DNA of 64,000 nt from assembly GCA_011170285.1 (NCBI GenBank), contig DUEE01000014.1:62001-126000 (forward strand), given 5' to 3'. Positions 51,273-60,108 of the stretch are shown here, piece after piece. The stretch's first letter is position 1. Each line of letters begins with the position of its first letter. The notes below the pieces were generated by a model that worked only from the letters and a program-made list of their open reading frames with translations, was not told where the DNA came from and made no database searches. This DNA comes from Dehalococcoidia bacterium (GTDB lineage Bacteria; Chloroflexota; Dehalococcoidia; Dehalococcoidales; W498). The position numbers were made by a program, and so were the translations under genes.

Positions 51273-52052
51273 ATGAGAATACTAGTAACTAATGATGATG
51301 GTATATTTGCCCAAGGGCTATGGATTCTGGTCAAGGAGCTAAAGAACATTGCCCAGGTGATAGTTGTAGCCCCAGATAGAGAGCAGAGTGCCATAGGCAC
51401 CGCAGTTACCCTAAATCGACCGCTAAGAGCACAAAGAGTGATGCCTATGGTGCCAGAAATAGAAACCTACTCAGTAGAGGGCACCCCGGCTGATAGTGTT
51501 ATCATGGCTTTAGGTGAGCTGGCTGGAAACAAGATAGACCTGGTTATTTCAGGTATTAACCATGGAGTAAATCTGGGTGACGATGTATTTATCTCAGGAA
51601 CGGTGGGGGCTGCTCTACAGGGTTATCTGCGTGGTTTTCCCTCCCTTGCCATATCAGTAGATGCCGGGGACAACCTCCACTTGGATAATGCGGCTAAATT
51701 AGTCTCACTGGTAGCTAAAAAGATTGACTCTGGTGCGCTGCCTGTGAATATTCTCCTTAATATAAATTTGCCCAGTTTGTCTCTAGCCGAAATCAGAGGG
51801 GCAAAGATTACCCGCTTAGCCGGCGAAAGTCATATTAACTCAGTTGAGGAAAGGCATGATGGCAGACGTAGATACTACTGGCTAATCCGTGACAGAATAA
51901 ACAAAAATACGAGTAAGAAAACAGATATATGGGCAATCGAGCAAGGTAATATCTCTATCACTCCCCTGCATACTAATTTGTCTAGTAAGTCTTCATCCCC
52001 TATCAGGGCTAGCGTATGCTCTGACCTCCTTCACCAGTTACGCAAATGCTAG
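51273..52052 (+). CDS. surE: 5'-nucleotidase SurE
   Basis: MRILVTNDDGIFAQGLWILVKELK, VVAPDREQSAIGTAVTLNRPL, SGINHGVNLGDDVFISGTVGAALQG; ATG 51273 preferred. Confidence 0.96.
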   Translation: MRILVTNDDGIFAQGLWILVKELKNIAQVIVVAPDREQSAIGTAVTLNRPLRAQRVMPMVPEIETYSVEGTPADSVIMALGELAGNKIDLVISGINHGVNLGDDVFISGTVGAALQGYLRGFPSLAISVDAGDNLHLDNAAKLVSLVAKKIDSGALPVNILLNINLPSLSLAEIRGAKITRLAGESHINSVEERHDGRRRYYWLIRDRINKNTSKKTDIWAIEQGNISITPLHTNLSSKSSSPIRASVCSDLLHQLRKC

Positions 52053-52126
52053 ATGGTTAGAAAAAAGTGAAATAGCACTAAATAGGCTAGGTGAGTGCCA
52101 TAGATTGACATTGGAAAGGGGTTAGA

Positions 52127-52267
52127 ATGCCAAAAAGGACTTATCAGCCGAAGAGAATTCCAAGAAAGCGAGAGCATGGCTTTCTGGCGAGAATGAGCAC
52201 CCGGAGTGGACGGAATGTGTTAAAAGCAAGGCGACTCAAGGGACGCAAGAGATTGACCGTAGTATGA
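52127..52267 (+). CDS. rpmH: 50S ribosomal protein L34 (absent from the ORF track)
   Basis: Manual translation [46 protein letters not shown]. Confidence 0.96.
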   Translation: MPKRTYQPKRIPRKREHGFLARMSTRSGRNVLKARRLKGRKRLTVV

Positions 52268-52314
52268 AACAAGAAGCACCGTGGTGAGGTTATTTGTTAA
52301 CCCCGAAATAGCTT

Positions 52315-52339
52315 GTCCCGTAAAAACGATTTACGGGGC
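52315..52339 (+). promoter_or_regulatory. Hairpin in the rpmH-rnpA intergenic region (GTCCCGTAAA-AACGA-TTTACGGGGC)
   Basis: 10-bp stem with one G-T pair, no downstream T-run. Confidence 0.55.
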
Positions 52340-52449
52340 TTGGTTATGGGTTCAACCTCATTCCTCTGTATAATTCGTCTTTTCAATTTTGCCTTGATAA
52401 ATAGCCACTTTATTAGTTATTATTAGTAAACCGGTTAAGAGTAAGAATA

Positions 52450-52812
52450 ATGCGCCGAGAAGAATATATTACCAAGTCACAACAGTATGCATTGGTTTAT
52501 AATGAAGGTAGCTCATGGGCGAATAGCTTAATAGTGATGAAGGCTTTACCTAACTGGCTTGCCTTAACCAAGTACGGCTTCTCGGTAGGCAAACGAGTGG
52601 GTAAGGCAGTAACCAGAAATAGGGTAAAGCGTTTGCTCCGTGAAATCTTGCGACTAATACCACTTAAGCCGGGATGGGATATTATATTTATTGTTCGTAC
52701 TGGGGCAGCTAACGCCAATTATACTACCCTTAAGAAATCGGTTGAGGCTTTGTTATTTCGAGCTCAATTATTGGCAGAGGAATATGAAGGAATTTGTCTT
52801 AAAGTTAATTAG
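52450..52812 (+). CDS. rnpA: Ribonuclease P protein component
   Basis: KYGFSVGKRVGKAVTRNRVKRLLREILR; follows rpmH. Confidence 0.95.
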   Translation: MRREEYITKSQQYALVYNEGSSWANSLIVMKALPNWLALTKYGFSVGKRVGKAVTRNRVKRLLREILRLIPLKPGWDIIFIVRTGAANANYTTLKKSVEALLFRAQLLAEEYEGICLKVN

Positions 52813-52993
52813 ACTTTATCAGTTGACACTATCGCAGGTTACGCCACCGTCCTGTCGCTTCACCCCAACTTGCTCTCAATATACCTATGAAGCTATCTCA
52901 AGGTATGGTTTCTCCAAAGGGGTGTGGATGGGGATAAAGCGACTAGCTTGTTGCCATCCCTTACATCCCGGTGGTTATGACCCTGTGCCATAA
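52784..52993 (+). CDS. yidD: Membrane protein insertion efficiency factor YidD
   Basis: MKEFVLKLIRLYQLTLSQVTPPSCRFTPTCSQYTYEAISRYGFSKGVWMGIKRLACCHPLHPGGYDPVP; ATG 52784. Confidence 0.95.
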   Translation: MKEFVLKLIRLYQLTLSQVTPPSCRFTPTCSQYTYEAISRYGFSKGVWMGIKRLACCHPLHPGGYDPVP

Positions 52994-53005
52994 TAGGGGG
53001 AGTAA

Positions 53006-54145
53006 ATGGAGTTTAGGAGTAATAAAGTATTGTTGGTCAAGGTGCTGCTCTTTCTGGTAATACTTATGGTAAGTGGGCTAGGCGTTTTCGGCTGTGTTGG
53101 AAGAGGGTCTATACCTAAGGGATGGTCAGGGGGAGTAGTAGCTGAAGACACTCTATTTTTGGGCTCTATGAAGGGTAAGCTTGTAGCCATAGATATATTA
53201 AGTCATACTCGTTTATGGGAAGTCCCTCTGGAGACTTCGGAACAAGCCGGTGGATTCGGCTGTGCGCCGGCATCTACGGCAGTAGCTATATATGGTTCTC
53301 CGGCAGTGGCGGAAGAATTGGTTTATGTTAGCGGATATAATGGTAAGATATACGCCTTTAGCGTTGGTAAGGATGAGCCGAGGTGGGTATATCCTCGTGA
53401 GGATAATCTTCAGCCTATTGTGGGTGGGGCTATTGTTGCCCAAGGCAAAGTCTATATGGGTTGTTCTGACGGGAAAGTCTATGCTCTGGACGCTGCCGAT
53501 GGTTATAAGCAATGGGAGTTTCAAACCGGAGATAAAATTTGGTCAACACCAGTAATAGATGGTGACACCCTATTTATAGCTTCCTTTGATAAGAAACTCT
53601 ATGCTCTAGATGCTACCAATGGCAGTAAGAAATGGGAGTTTGAGACCGGAGGGGCTATTGCCTCTACTCCTTTCGTCTATAATAATACCATTTATATTGG
53701 TTCCTTTGATAGGCATCTTTATGCGGTAAATGCTACCGATGGTAGCCTGGTGTGGAAGTTAGAGGTTAAAGCTGATAAATGGTTCTGGACGAAACCGGTA
53801 ATTTGTAATAATACCATATATGCCGGAAATCTTGACGGCAAGGTTTATATACTGAATGCTGAAACTGGTGATGAGGTAGTAGACGCCATTGACCTTGTAA
53901 GCCCAATTTCCTCATCGCCGGTTCTAGTTGATGATTCAGTTATTATTGCTTCGGAAGAAGGTAGGGTGTGGACTATAGATACTAGTAATAACCAGGAGAG
54001 TGAGTTAATAAATCTGGGACAAAAGATATATGCTCCTCTTTATGCTAGCGATGGGGTCGTTTATATTCATACGAGTGAAGGGAGTCTTCACGCTCTGAAT
54101 GCACAATCAGGGTCTAAACTGTGGAGTCTTTCGTTAAGTAGTTAG
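53006..54145 (+). CDS. PQQ-like beta-propeller repeat lipoprotein
   Basis: Hydrophobic N-terminus with lipobox-like LGVFGC; repeated VYALDAADGYKQWEFQTGDKIWSTPVIDGDTLFIASFDKKLYALDATNGSKKWEFETG blades. Confidence 0.9.
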   Translation: MEFRSNKVLLVKVLLFLVILMVSGLGVFGCVGRGSIPKGWSGGVVAEDTLFLGSMKGKLVAIDILSHTRLWEVPLETSEQAGGFGCAPASTAVAIYGSPAVAEELVYVSGYNGKIYAFSVGKDEPRWVYPREDNLQPIVGGAIVAQGKVYMGCSDGKVYALDAADGYKQWEFQTGDKIWSTPVIDGDTLFIASFDKKLYALDATNGSKKWEFETGGAIASTPFVYNNTIYIGSFDRHLYAVNATDGSLVWKLEVKADKWFWTKPVICNNTIYAGNLDGKVYILNAETGDEVVDAIDLVSPISSSPVLVDDSVIIASEEGRVWTIDTSNNQESELINLGQKIYAPLYASDGVVYIHTSEGSLHALNAQSGSKLWSLSLSS

Positions 54146-54159
54146 TGAGGTAGATTTCG

Positions 54160-55134
54160 TTGGAAGTAATTGGTCAGGCGTGGAATCTAATTATCTTGGA
54201 GCCAATAGTAAATGTGCTCATTGTGCTGGCTCATTCTCTATTCAGTAGCTTTGGACTGGCAATTATTGCCCTAACTATTGTGGTTAATGGTTGTATGTAT
54301 CCTCTTACCCTGAAGCAAATTCGTGCCTCTAAGGCAATGCAAACACTGCAACCAAAGCTGGCTGAACTTCAGAAGAAGCATGCTAAGGATAAGGAAAAAC
54401 TGGCTAAAGAGCAAATGCAGCTGTATAAGGAATCGGGCGTAAGTCCTGCCGGTTGCATAGTGCCGATGCTAATTCAGATGCCCATCTGGATAGCTCTCTA
54501 TCAGTCTATTATGAGGCTTTTAGCGGTAACCCCTGAGGATTTTCTGGGTCTATCTCAGTATCTTTATTCTTGGCCGGTAGTATATTCTGCGCTGCCCTTA
54601 GGGGATAAATTCCTATGGTTGAATCTAGCTATACCTGATAGCTATCTCGTGTTACCACTCTTGGTTGGTGGAACAATGTGGCTTCAGCAAAAGATGATAA
54701 CGCCGACCACTGCTGACCCCAAGCAGCAGACGCAGAGCAAGATGATGCTGTGGATAATGCCGCTGATGTTTGCCTTCATCACTTTATCATTTCCTAGTGG
54801 TCTGGCTCTGTTCTGGGTGACCTCAAGTGCTATCAGGATTGTTATCCAATATTTCGTTACCGGGTGGGGTGGCTTAGTAAAAGGAACCACTCCCAAGCCA
54901 GTTGGCAGGGATAAAAAGTATATGAAACGCATTGCCCAGGTGGAGGAAAGACCTTCAGAGTATGCCGATACTGGTGCTGATATTGTTGAACCTAGTTCTG
55001 GGCAGGAAGAAGGGAAAGACTATGGGGAGTCTGGAGATAAGCGCCAAGACCGTGGACGAGGCGATTCAGAGCGCCTTAAAGGAATTAGGCGTCAGCCGGG
55101 AAGAGATAGAAGTCACCGTCCTAAAAGAAGGTAG
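54160..55134 (+). CDS. yidC: Membrane protein insertase YidC
   Basis: ALTIVVNGCMYPLTLKQIRASKAMQTLQPKLAELQKKHAKDKEKLAKEQMQLYKESGVSPAGCIVPMLIQMPIWIALYQSI; TTG start. Confidence 0.96.
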   Translation: MEVIGQAWNLIILEPIVNVLIVLAHSLFSSFGLAIIALTIVVNGCMYPLTLKQIRASKAMQTLQPKLAELQKKHAKDKEKLAKEQMQLYKESGVSPAGCIVPMLIQMPIWIALYQSIMRLLAVTPEDFLGLSQYLYSWPVVYSALPLGDKFLWLNLAIPDSYLVLPLLVGGTMWLQQKMITPTTADPKQQTQSKMMLWIMPLMFAFITLSFPSGLALFWVTSSAIRIVIQYFVTGWGGLVKGTTPKPVGRDKKYMKRIAQVEERPSEYADTGADIVEPSSGQEEGKDYGESGDKRQDRGRGDSERLKGIRRQPGRDRSHRPKRR

Positions 55135-55669
55135 ACCTGGAATCTGGGGTTTGGGGAGTGAAGAGGCAAGGATTAAGGTGACGCCCAGGAAAGGGGATAA
55201 TATCGCTGAGGCAACTAGGAGCGTGTTGGAAAAGTTACTAACTATGATGGGGGTAAATGCTGATGTGCATCAGGATATACCTTCTGGCGAGGGAATGGAG
55301 GAGACTGCTCCCATTGCCTTTGATATAAAGGGTGAGGACCTCGGTATTTTGATTGGACGGCGGGGACTAACCCTTTCTTGCCTGCAATATATTGTTAGGC
55401 TTATTGTAGCTCATCAGATCAAGTCTCGAGTACCTATAACTATTGATGTGGAGGGGTATAAACAACGCCGTGATGAAGCGTTGCAAACTTTAGCTTGGCG
55501 TGTAGCAGAACAGGTAAAGGCTAAGGGTACGCCATTTAGATTAGAACCTATGTCGGCTTATGAGAGGCGTATTATCCATCTTACTTTGGCTAACCATCCA
55601 GATGTTACCACTGAAGGTGTGGGCGAGGGTGAGGGGCGGCGGGTTGTTATTCTGCCCAGGCAAGACTAG
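55022..55669 (+). CDS. jag: Jag/KhpB-like RNA-binding protein (Jag_N, KH, R3H)
   Basis: MGSLEISAKTVDEAIQSALKELGVSREEIEVTVLKEGRPGIWGLGSEEARIKV; GILIGRRGLTLSCLQYIV-type KH; C-terminal R3H. ATG 55022 preferred. Confidence 0.93.
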   Translation: MGSLEISAKTVDEAIQSALKELGVSREEIEVTVLKEGRPGIWGLGSEEARIKVTPRKGDNIAEATRSVLEKLLTMMGVNADVHQDIPSGEGMEETAPIAFDIKGEDLGILIGRRGLTLSCLQYIVRLIVAHQIKSRVPITIDVEGYKQRRDEALQTLAWRVAEQVKAKGTPFRLEPMSAYERRIIHLTLANHPDVTTEGVGEGEGRRVVILPRQD

Positions 55670-55734
55670 CCTCAATTAGTTGATTGGGGAGTCTATCCCT
55701 GCCGAGTGGAATTTCTATAAGAAGGGTTTTTGTT

Positions 55735-58700
55735 ATGTTCCATCCAGCGAGTAGTAAGGTGAATTTTCCACAGATTGAGTCAACCATACTCAGCTTGTGG
55801 AAAGACAGAAATGTCTTTGAGCGTAGTGTAGACAGTCGCCAGGGTTGTCCTCGTTTTGTATTATACGAGGGACCGCCTACGGCTAATGGTAGTCCCGGTA
55901 TTCATCATATACTGTCTCGTGTCTTCAAGGATGTTATCCCTCGCTATAAGGTAATGAAGGGCCATTATAGTCCACGCATTGCCGGTTGGGATACGCATGG
56001 ATTGCCGGTAGAATTGGAGGTGGAGAAGGAACTGGGATTTTCCAGCAAAACAGAAATTGAGGAATATGGTATTGATCAATTTAATGCCCGTTGTCGGGAG
56101 AGCGTCTTTGGTTACCTTAAGGAATGGGAGGCGATGACCGAGCGGATTGGCTTCTGGATTGACTTAAAGCATCCTTATATTACTATGGATAATAATTACA
56201 TTGAAACTTGCTGGTGGGCAATAAAGCAGATGTGGGACAAGGGTTTAATCTACCAAGGCTACAAGGTTACCCCCCACTGTCCCCGCTGCGGCACCTCCTT
56301 AAGCTCCCACGAGGTAGCCTTGGGCTATCAGGATGATGTTGAAGACCCATCAGTTTACATAAAGTTTAAGCTGGCTGAATCATTATATTCAGAACCAGGC
56401 TTTCTCGATAAGTTGCGAGGCGGTTATGGTGAAAAGGTAGCCGATTTTGCTAAGTGGCTTCTTAACCTTGCTGGGGGCAAGGGTGTGTACTTGCTTGCCT
56501 GGACTACTACCCCGTGGACATTGCCTGGTAACAGTGCCTTGGCCGTGGCTAGTGATGCTGAATATGCGATTATGGAAGTTGATAATGAGTATCTCATTTT
56601 GGCTTCTGTCTGTCTTGAAGCGGTTGGATTGAGTGATGACTCCATAATCGCTAAGGTTAAGGGTAGCGATTTGGTGGACTTGAGGTATGAGCCACTGTTT
56701 AATCCGAAAGAGTTCAAAGTGCCTGTAGCTACAATGGGTATATTAAGAGAAACAGGAGGACCTTCCTCAGATATCATATGGAAAAAGGGAGGAATTTTAA
56801 ATTACCCAGTGATAGCTACCGATTTTGTTTCTATGGAAGATGGGACTGGTATTGTGCATATGGCTCCAGCTTATGGCGAAGTTGATTATGAGGCTGGTAT
56901 AAAAAATGTGCTGGACTTTGTTCATACCGTAGATTTACAGGGGAGAGTTATCGGGACTTATCCTTTTGCTGGTAAGTTCGTTAAAGACGCTGACCCTCTT
57001 ATTCTAGATGACCTTAGGTCAAGAGGACTTCTCTTTCGTAGTGAGAAAGTTCGTCATACCTATCCCTTCTGCTGGCGTTGTGAGGCGCCCCTCCTCTATT
57101 ATGCTAAGCAAACTTGGTATATCAGGACAACGGCGGTCAAAGAAAGCCTCATTGCTGGAAATAATGAGATAAACTGGTATCCGGAGCATATCAAGTATGG
57201 GCGCTTTGGCGATTGGCTGGAGAATAATATTGACTGGGCATTCTCTCGGGAGAGGTATTGGGGGACACCATTAAATATATGGCGTTGTGAATCATGTGGT
57301 ACATATGAGTGCGTTGGCAGTGTAAATGATTTGAAGGAGAAGGTTGGGTTTACTGGACTAAAAGAGCCTTTGGATTTGCACCGCCCCTATATTGATGAAA
57401 TAACTTTTACTTGCCCTTCGTGTGGTCGGGAAATGAAGCGTGTTCTTGAGGTTATTGACTGCTGGTTTGATTCAGGGGCTATGCCCATATCCCAGTGTCA
57501 CTATCCTTTTGAGAATGAGAGCTTATTTGACGATGGGCGGTTTCCCGCCGATTATATTTGTGAGGCGGTTGACCAGACTCGTGGCTGGTTCTATAGCTTG
57601 CATGCCATATCTACCTTGCTCTTTAATCGTCCCTGTTTCAAGAATGTTATCTGCCTGGGACATATCCTTGATGCTAAAGGGGAGAAGATGAGTAAGGTTA
57701 GGGGGAATGTGGTTGAGCCGTGGGCGATAATTAATAAATATGGGGCTGATGCTCTACGTTGGTATTGTTTTACGGCGTCACCACCGGGCAATGTGCGCCG
57801 CTTCTCCGAGGATATGGTGGCTGAGGTAACCCGACGGTTCTTACTCACCTTGTGGAATGTCTATTCCTTTTTTATAACCTATGCCAATATAGACCATTTT
57901 ACTCCTGATAATGAAGCGACCTTATCAGAGCAATCGGAGCTTGATAGGTGGATTATCTCGGAACTTAATCAGCTTATAGTTGATGTTGACTCAGCGCTGG
58001 ATGGTTATAACCCCACTGAGGCGGGGAGGAGGATAGAGAGCTTTGTCAATGACCTGTCTAACTGGTATGTGCGGCGGAGTCGTCGCCGTTTCTGGAAGAG
58101 TGAGAATGACGCTGATAAGCTGTCGGCATACACTACACTTTACAAATGTCTGGTTACGCTATCAAAGCTGCTGGCTCCATTTATCCCCTTCTTAGCTGAT
58201 GAGCTGTATCAAAACCTGGTGTTAACAGTATTATCTGATGCTCCAGATAGTGTGCACCTAGCTGATTTTCCGGTAGCTGATAAGGGCAAGATTGATAAGC
58301 AGTTGGATGCTGATACCAGATTAGTAATGAAAATATCAAGTCTGGGACGGGCTGCCCGGAGCCAGGCAGGTATTAAAGTGCGCCAGCCTTTGGCTCACGT
58401 TGTGGTTAGTGTGGCAGGTAGTAATGAACAGAGAAGTTTAGAGCGACTAAAGCCTCAAATTTTGGAAGAACTTAATGTAAAAGAGTTAAAATTTGATAGC
58501 CTTCAAGAAGTAACGAAACTTGATGGGCATGGTTATATAGTCAGTGGGATGGAGCTTGGCAAGGGACAGGAGTTAAAAGTTCCCGCGAGTGGGGGTGTCT
58601 ATCAGGTGGCAGTACCCACTAACATTCCCTCCAAACTTCAGGCTGAGGGGATGGCGCGGGAGGTAGTGCATCGATTACAAATAATGCGCCGCTCGGCTGG

Positions 58701-58902
58701 ATTTGATATTGCTGACTATATTAATACCTATTATCAAGGGGGAGATTATGTGAGGCAGGTGATGGAAACTTTTACTGACTATATTAAACAAGAAACACTA
58801 TCCCGCCAGCTTGGTGAAGGGATTCCTGAAGAGGGTGTATTTACTGAAAGCTATAAGCTGGGTGGCTATCACATATTACTGGGAGTAAAGAGATTTGGCT
58901 GA
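55735..58902 (+). CDS. ileS: Isoleucyl-tRNA synthetase, eukaryote-like (type 2) form
   Basis: YEGPPTANGSPGIHHILSRVFKDVIPRYKVMKGHYSPRIAGWDTHGLPVELEVEKELG; KMSKVRGNVVEPWAIINKYGADALRWY; ATG 55735 preferred. Confidence 0.95.
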   Translation: MFHPASSKVNFPQIESTILSLWKDRNVFERSVDSRQGCPRFVLYEGPPTANGSPGIHHILSRVFKDVIPRYKVMKGHYSPRIAGWDTHGLPVELEVEKELGFSSKTEIEEYGIDQFNARCRESVFGYLKEWEAMTERIGFWIDLKHPYITMDNNYIETCWWAIKQMWDKGLIYQGYKVTPHCPRCGTSLSSHEVALGYQDDVEDPSVYIKFKLAESLYSEPGFLDKLRGGYGEKVADFAKWLLNLAGGKGVYLLAWTTTPWTLPGNSALAVASDAEYAIMEVDNEYLILASVCLEAVGLSDDSIIAKVKGSDLVDLRYEPLFNPKEFKVPVATMGILRETGGPSSDIIWKKGGILNYPVIATDFVSMEDGTGIVHMAPAYGEVDYEAGIKNVLDFVHTVDLQGRVIGTYPFAGKFVKDADPLILDDLRSRGLLFRSEKVRHTYPFCWRCEAPLLYYAKQTWYIRTTAVKESLIAGNNEINWYPEHIKYGRFGDWLENNIDWAFSRERYWGTPLNIWRCESCGTYECVGSVNDLKEKVGFTGLKEPLDLHRPYIDEITFTCPSCGREMKRVLEVIDCWFDSGAMPISQCHYPFENESLFDDGRFPADYICEAVDQTRGWFYSLHAISTLLFNRPCFKNVICLGHILDAKGEKMSKVRGNVVEPWAIINKYGADALRWYCFTASPPGNVRRFSEDMVAEVTRRFLLTLWNVYSFFITYANIDHFTPDNEATLSEQSELDRWIISELNQLIVDVDSALDGYNPTEAGRRIESFVNDLSNWYVRRSRRRFWKSENDADKLSAYTTLYKCLVTLSKLLAPFIPFLADELYQNLVLTVLSDAPDSVHLADFPVADKGKIDKQLDADTRLVMKISSLGRAARSQAGIKVRQPLAHVVVSVAGSNEQRSLERLKPQILEELNVKELKFDSLQEVTKLDGHGYIVSGMELGKGQELKVPASGGVYQVAVPTNIPSKLQAEGMAREVVHRLQIMRRSAGFDIADYINTYYQGGDYVRQVMETFTDYIKQETLSRQLGEGIPEEGVFTESYKLGGYHILLGVKRFG

Positions 58903-58903
58903 A

Positions 58904-60010
58904 TTAGGGTGGTGGGCTTTCAATAAGTATAGCATAAGTAGTGTTCTTAGTACTGCCCCGCCAATAGGTTATTTTTATCCTTTGCCCAATTTGATAGGAG
59001 TGTAGAGCTTGAACTAATTCTCCGGCGGTAGTAATTTCTCTATCTTGCAAGCTAACAATAGCATCACCCTCCTCTAATCCGGCTTCATCGGCTGGGCTGT
59101 CCGCAATTACTTCGCGGAGAAATGCCCCTTCATCTATTGCCAAGTCATACTTTCGTTTTAGATATTGATTTACAGTAGAGACCGCCACCCCAAGCCATGG
59201 GCGAATTACATAGCCATTTTGAACTAACTCCTCAATAATCGGCATTGCTACCTTGCCACTTATAGCCCAGCCCATACCCTCTACACCAACCATAGCAATC
59301 TTGACGCTGGTAATGCCGACCACCTCTCCCCTCATATTTACTAGCGGCCCTCCACTATTGCCTGGATTGATAGCAGCATCAGTTTGAATAAGGTCATATA
59401 GAGTTTGTCCCGAGGATACCGGTAAAGAAACCCCTAAGCAACTAACAATCCCTTTAGTAGCGCTTATCCCCAGCCCCAATGAATTGCCTATAGCTACTAC
59501 CCAGTCACCGACCCTTAGTTCACAAGAATCTCCTATATTGGCTGGCGGTAGATTTTGAGCATTAATCTTGACTACGGCTAGGTCAGTAAGAGAGTCAACA
59601 CAGACTGCTTCAGCAGGGAAGGTTTCGCCATTAGCTAGAGTCACGGTGACACTCTCGGCGCCTTCGACCACATGATTATTGGTTATGATAATTCCATCTT
59701 CGTCTATAATCCACCCTGAACCAGCGTGCTCCTCAGGTCGGTTGAAAATGTCGTAGATTATGGTATTGATAGCTACCACCGAAGGCTTAACTTTAGCCAC
59801 TACATCGGTAATGTTTGGTAATACTAGGGCATCACTTTCTATAGGGGGTAATGTCCAGTCGGGATCGATTGGGGTAGCTGTATGGGAGGATGGTGGGTTT
59901 GGCGGCGGTAGTAAGTCTATATCGGGCAGCAGGTGGCAACCAGCGCCTAGTGTAAGCGATAAGATTAGGATAAGGGAACAGACTAAATATTTTATATTTA
60001 CCCTTTTCAT
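58904..60010 (-). CDS. HtrA/DegP-like trypsin-fold serine protease with PDZ domain, probable lipoprotein
   Basis: Lipobox LTLGAGC; ITNNHVVEGAE, DLAVVKI, GNSGGPLVNMRGEVVGI; PDZ (DSPADEAGLEEGDAIVSLQDREI). Confidence 0.94.
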   Translation of the reverse strand: MKRVNIKYLVCSLILILSLTLGAGCHLLPDIDLLPPPNPPSSHTATPIDPDWTLPPIESDALVLPNITDVVAKVKPSVVAINTIIYDIFNRPEEHAGSGWIIDEDGIIITNNHVVEGAESVTVTLANGETFPAEAVCVDSLTDLAVVKINAQNLPPANIGDSCELRVGDWVVAIGNSLGLGISATKGIVSCLGVSLPVSSGQTLYDLIQTDAAINPGNSGGPLVNMRGEVVGITSVKIAMVGVEGMGWAISGKVAMPIIEELVQNGYVIRPWLGVAVSTVNQYLKRKYDLAIDEGAFLREVIADSPADEAGLEEGDAIVSLQDREITTAGELVQALHSYQIGQRIKITYWRGSTKNTTYAILIESPPP

Positions 60011-60046
60011 AACTGGCTATATTGTAGCACGAGGGTAAAATTAGGG

Positions 60047-60084
60047 CAAAAATAAGGGGCCAGGTATAAACCCAGCCCCCTTAT
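60047..60084 (-). terminator. Intrinsic terminator of the trp operon
   Basis: Minus-strand ATAAGGGGG...CCCCTTATTTTT: stem ATAAGGGG/CCCCTTAT with inner GGT/ACC pairing, then a T-run. Confidence 0.8.
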
Positions 60085-60108
60085 CTCGCTACTTGGTTAA
60101 GGGATTAT

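Noticed and set aside
52105-52128. TTGACA...TAGAAT upstream of rpmH as a promoter
   Set aside because: Spacing between hexamers is only 12 nt and the -10 overlaps the rpmH ATG.
55670-55734. T-box riboswitch upstream of ileS
   Set aside because: Gap is about 65 nt with no room for, and no sign of, specifier stem, T-box motif or terminator.
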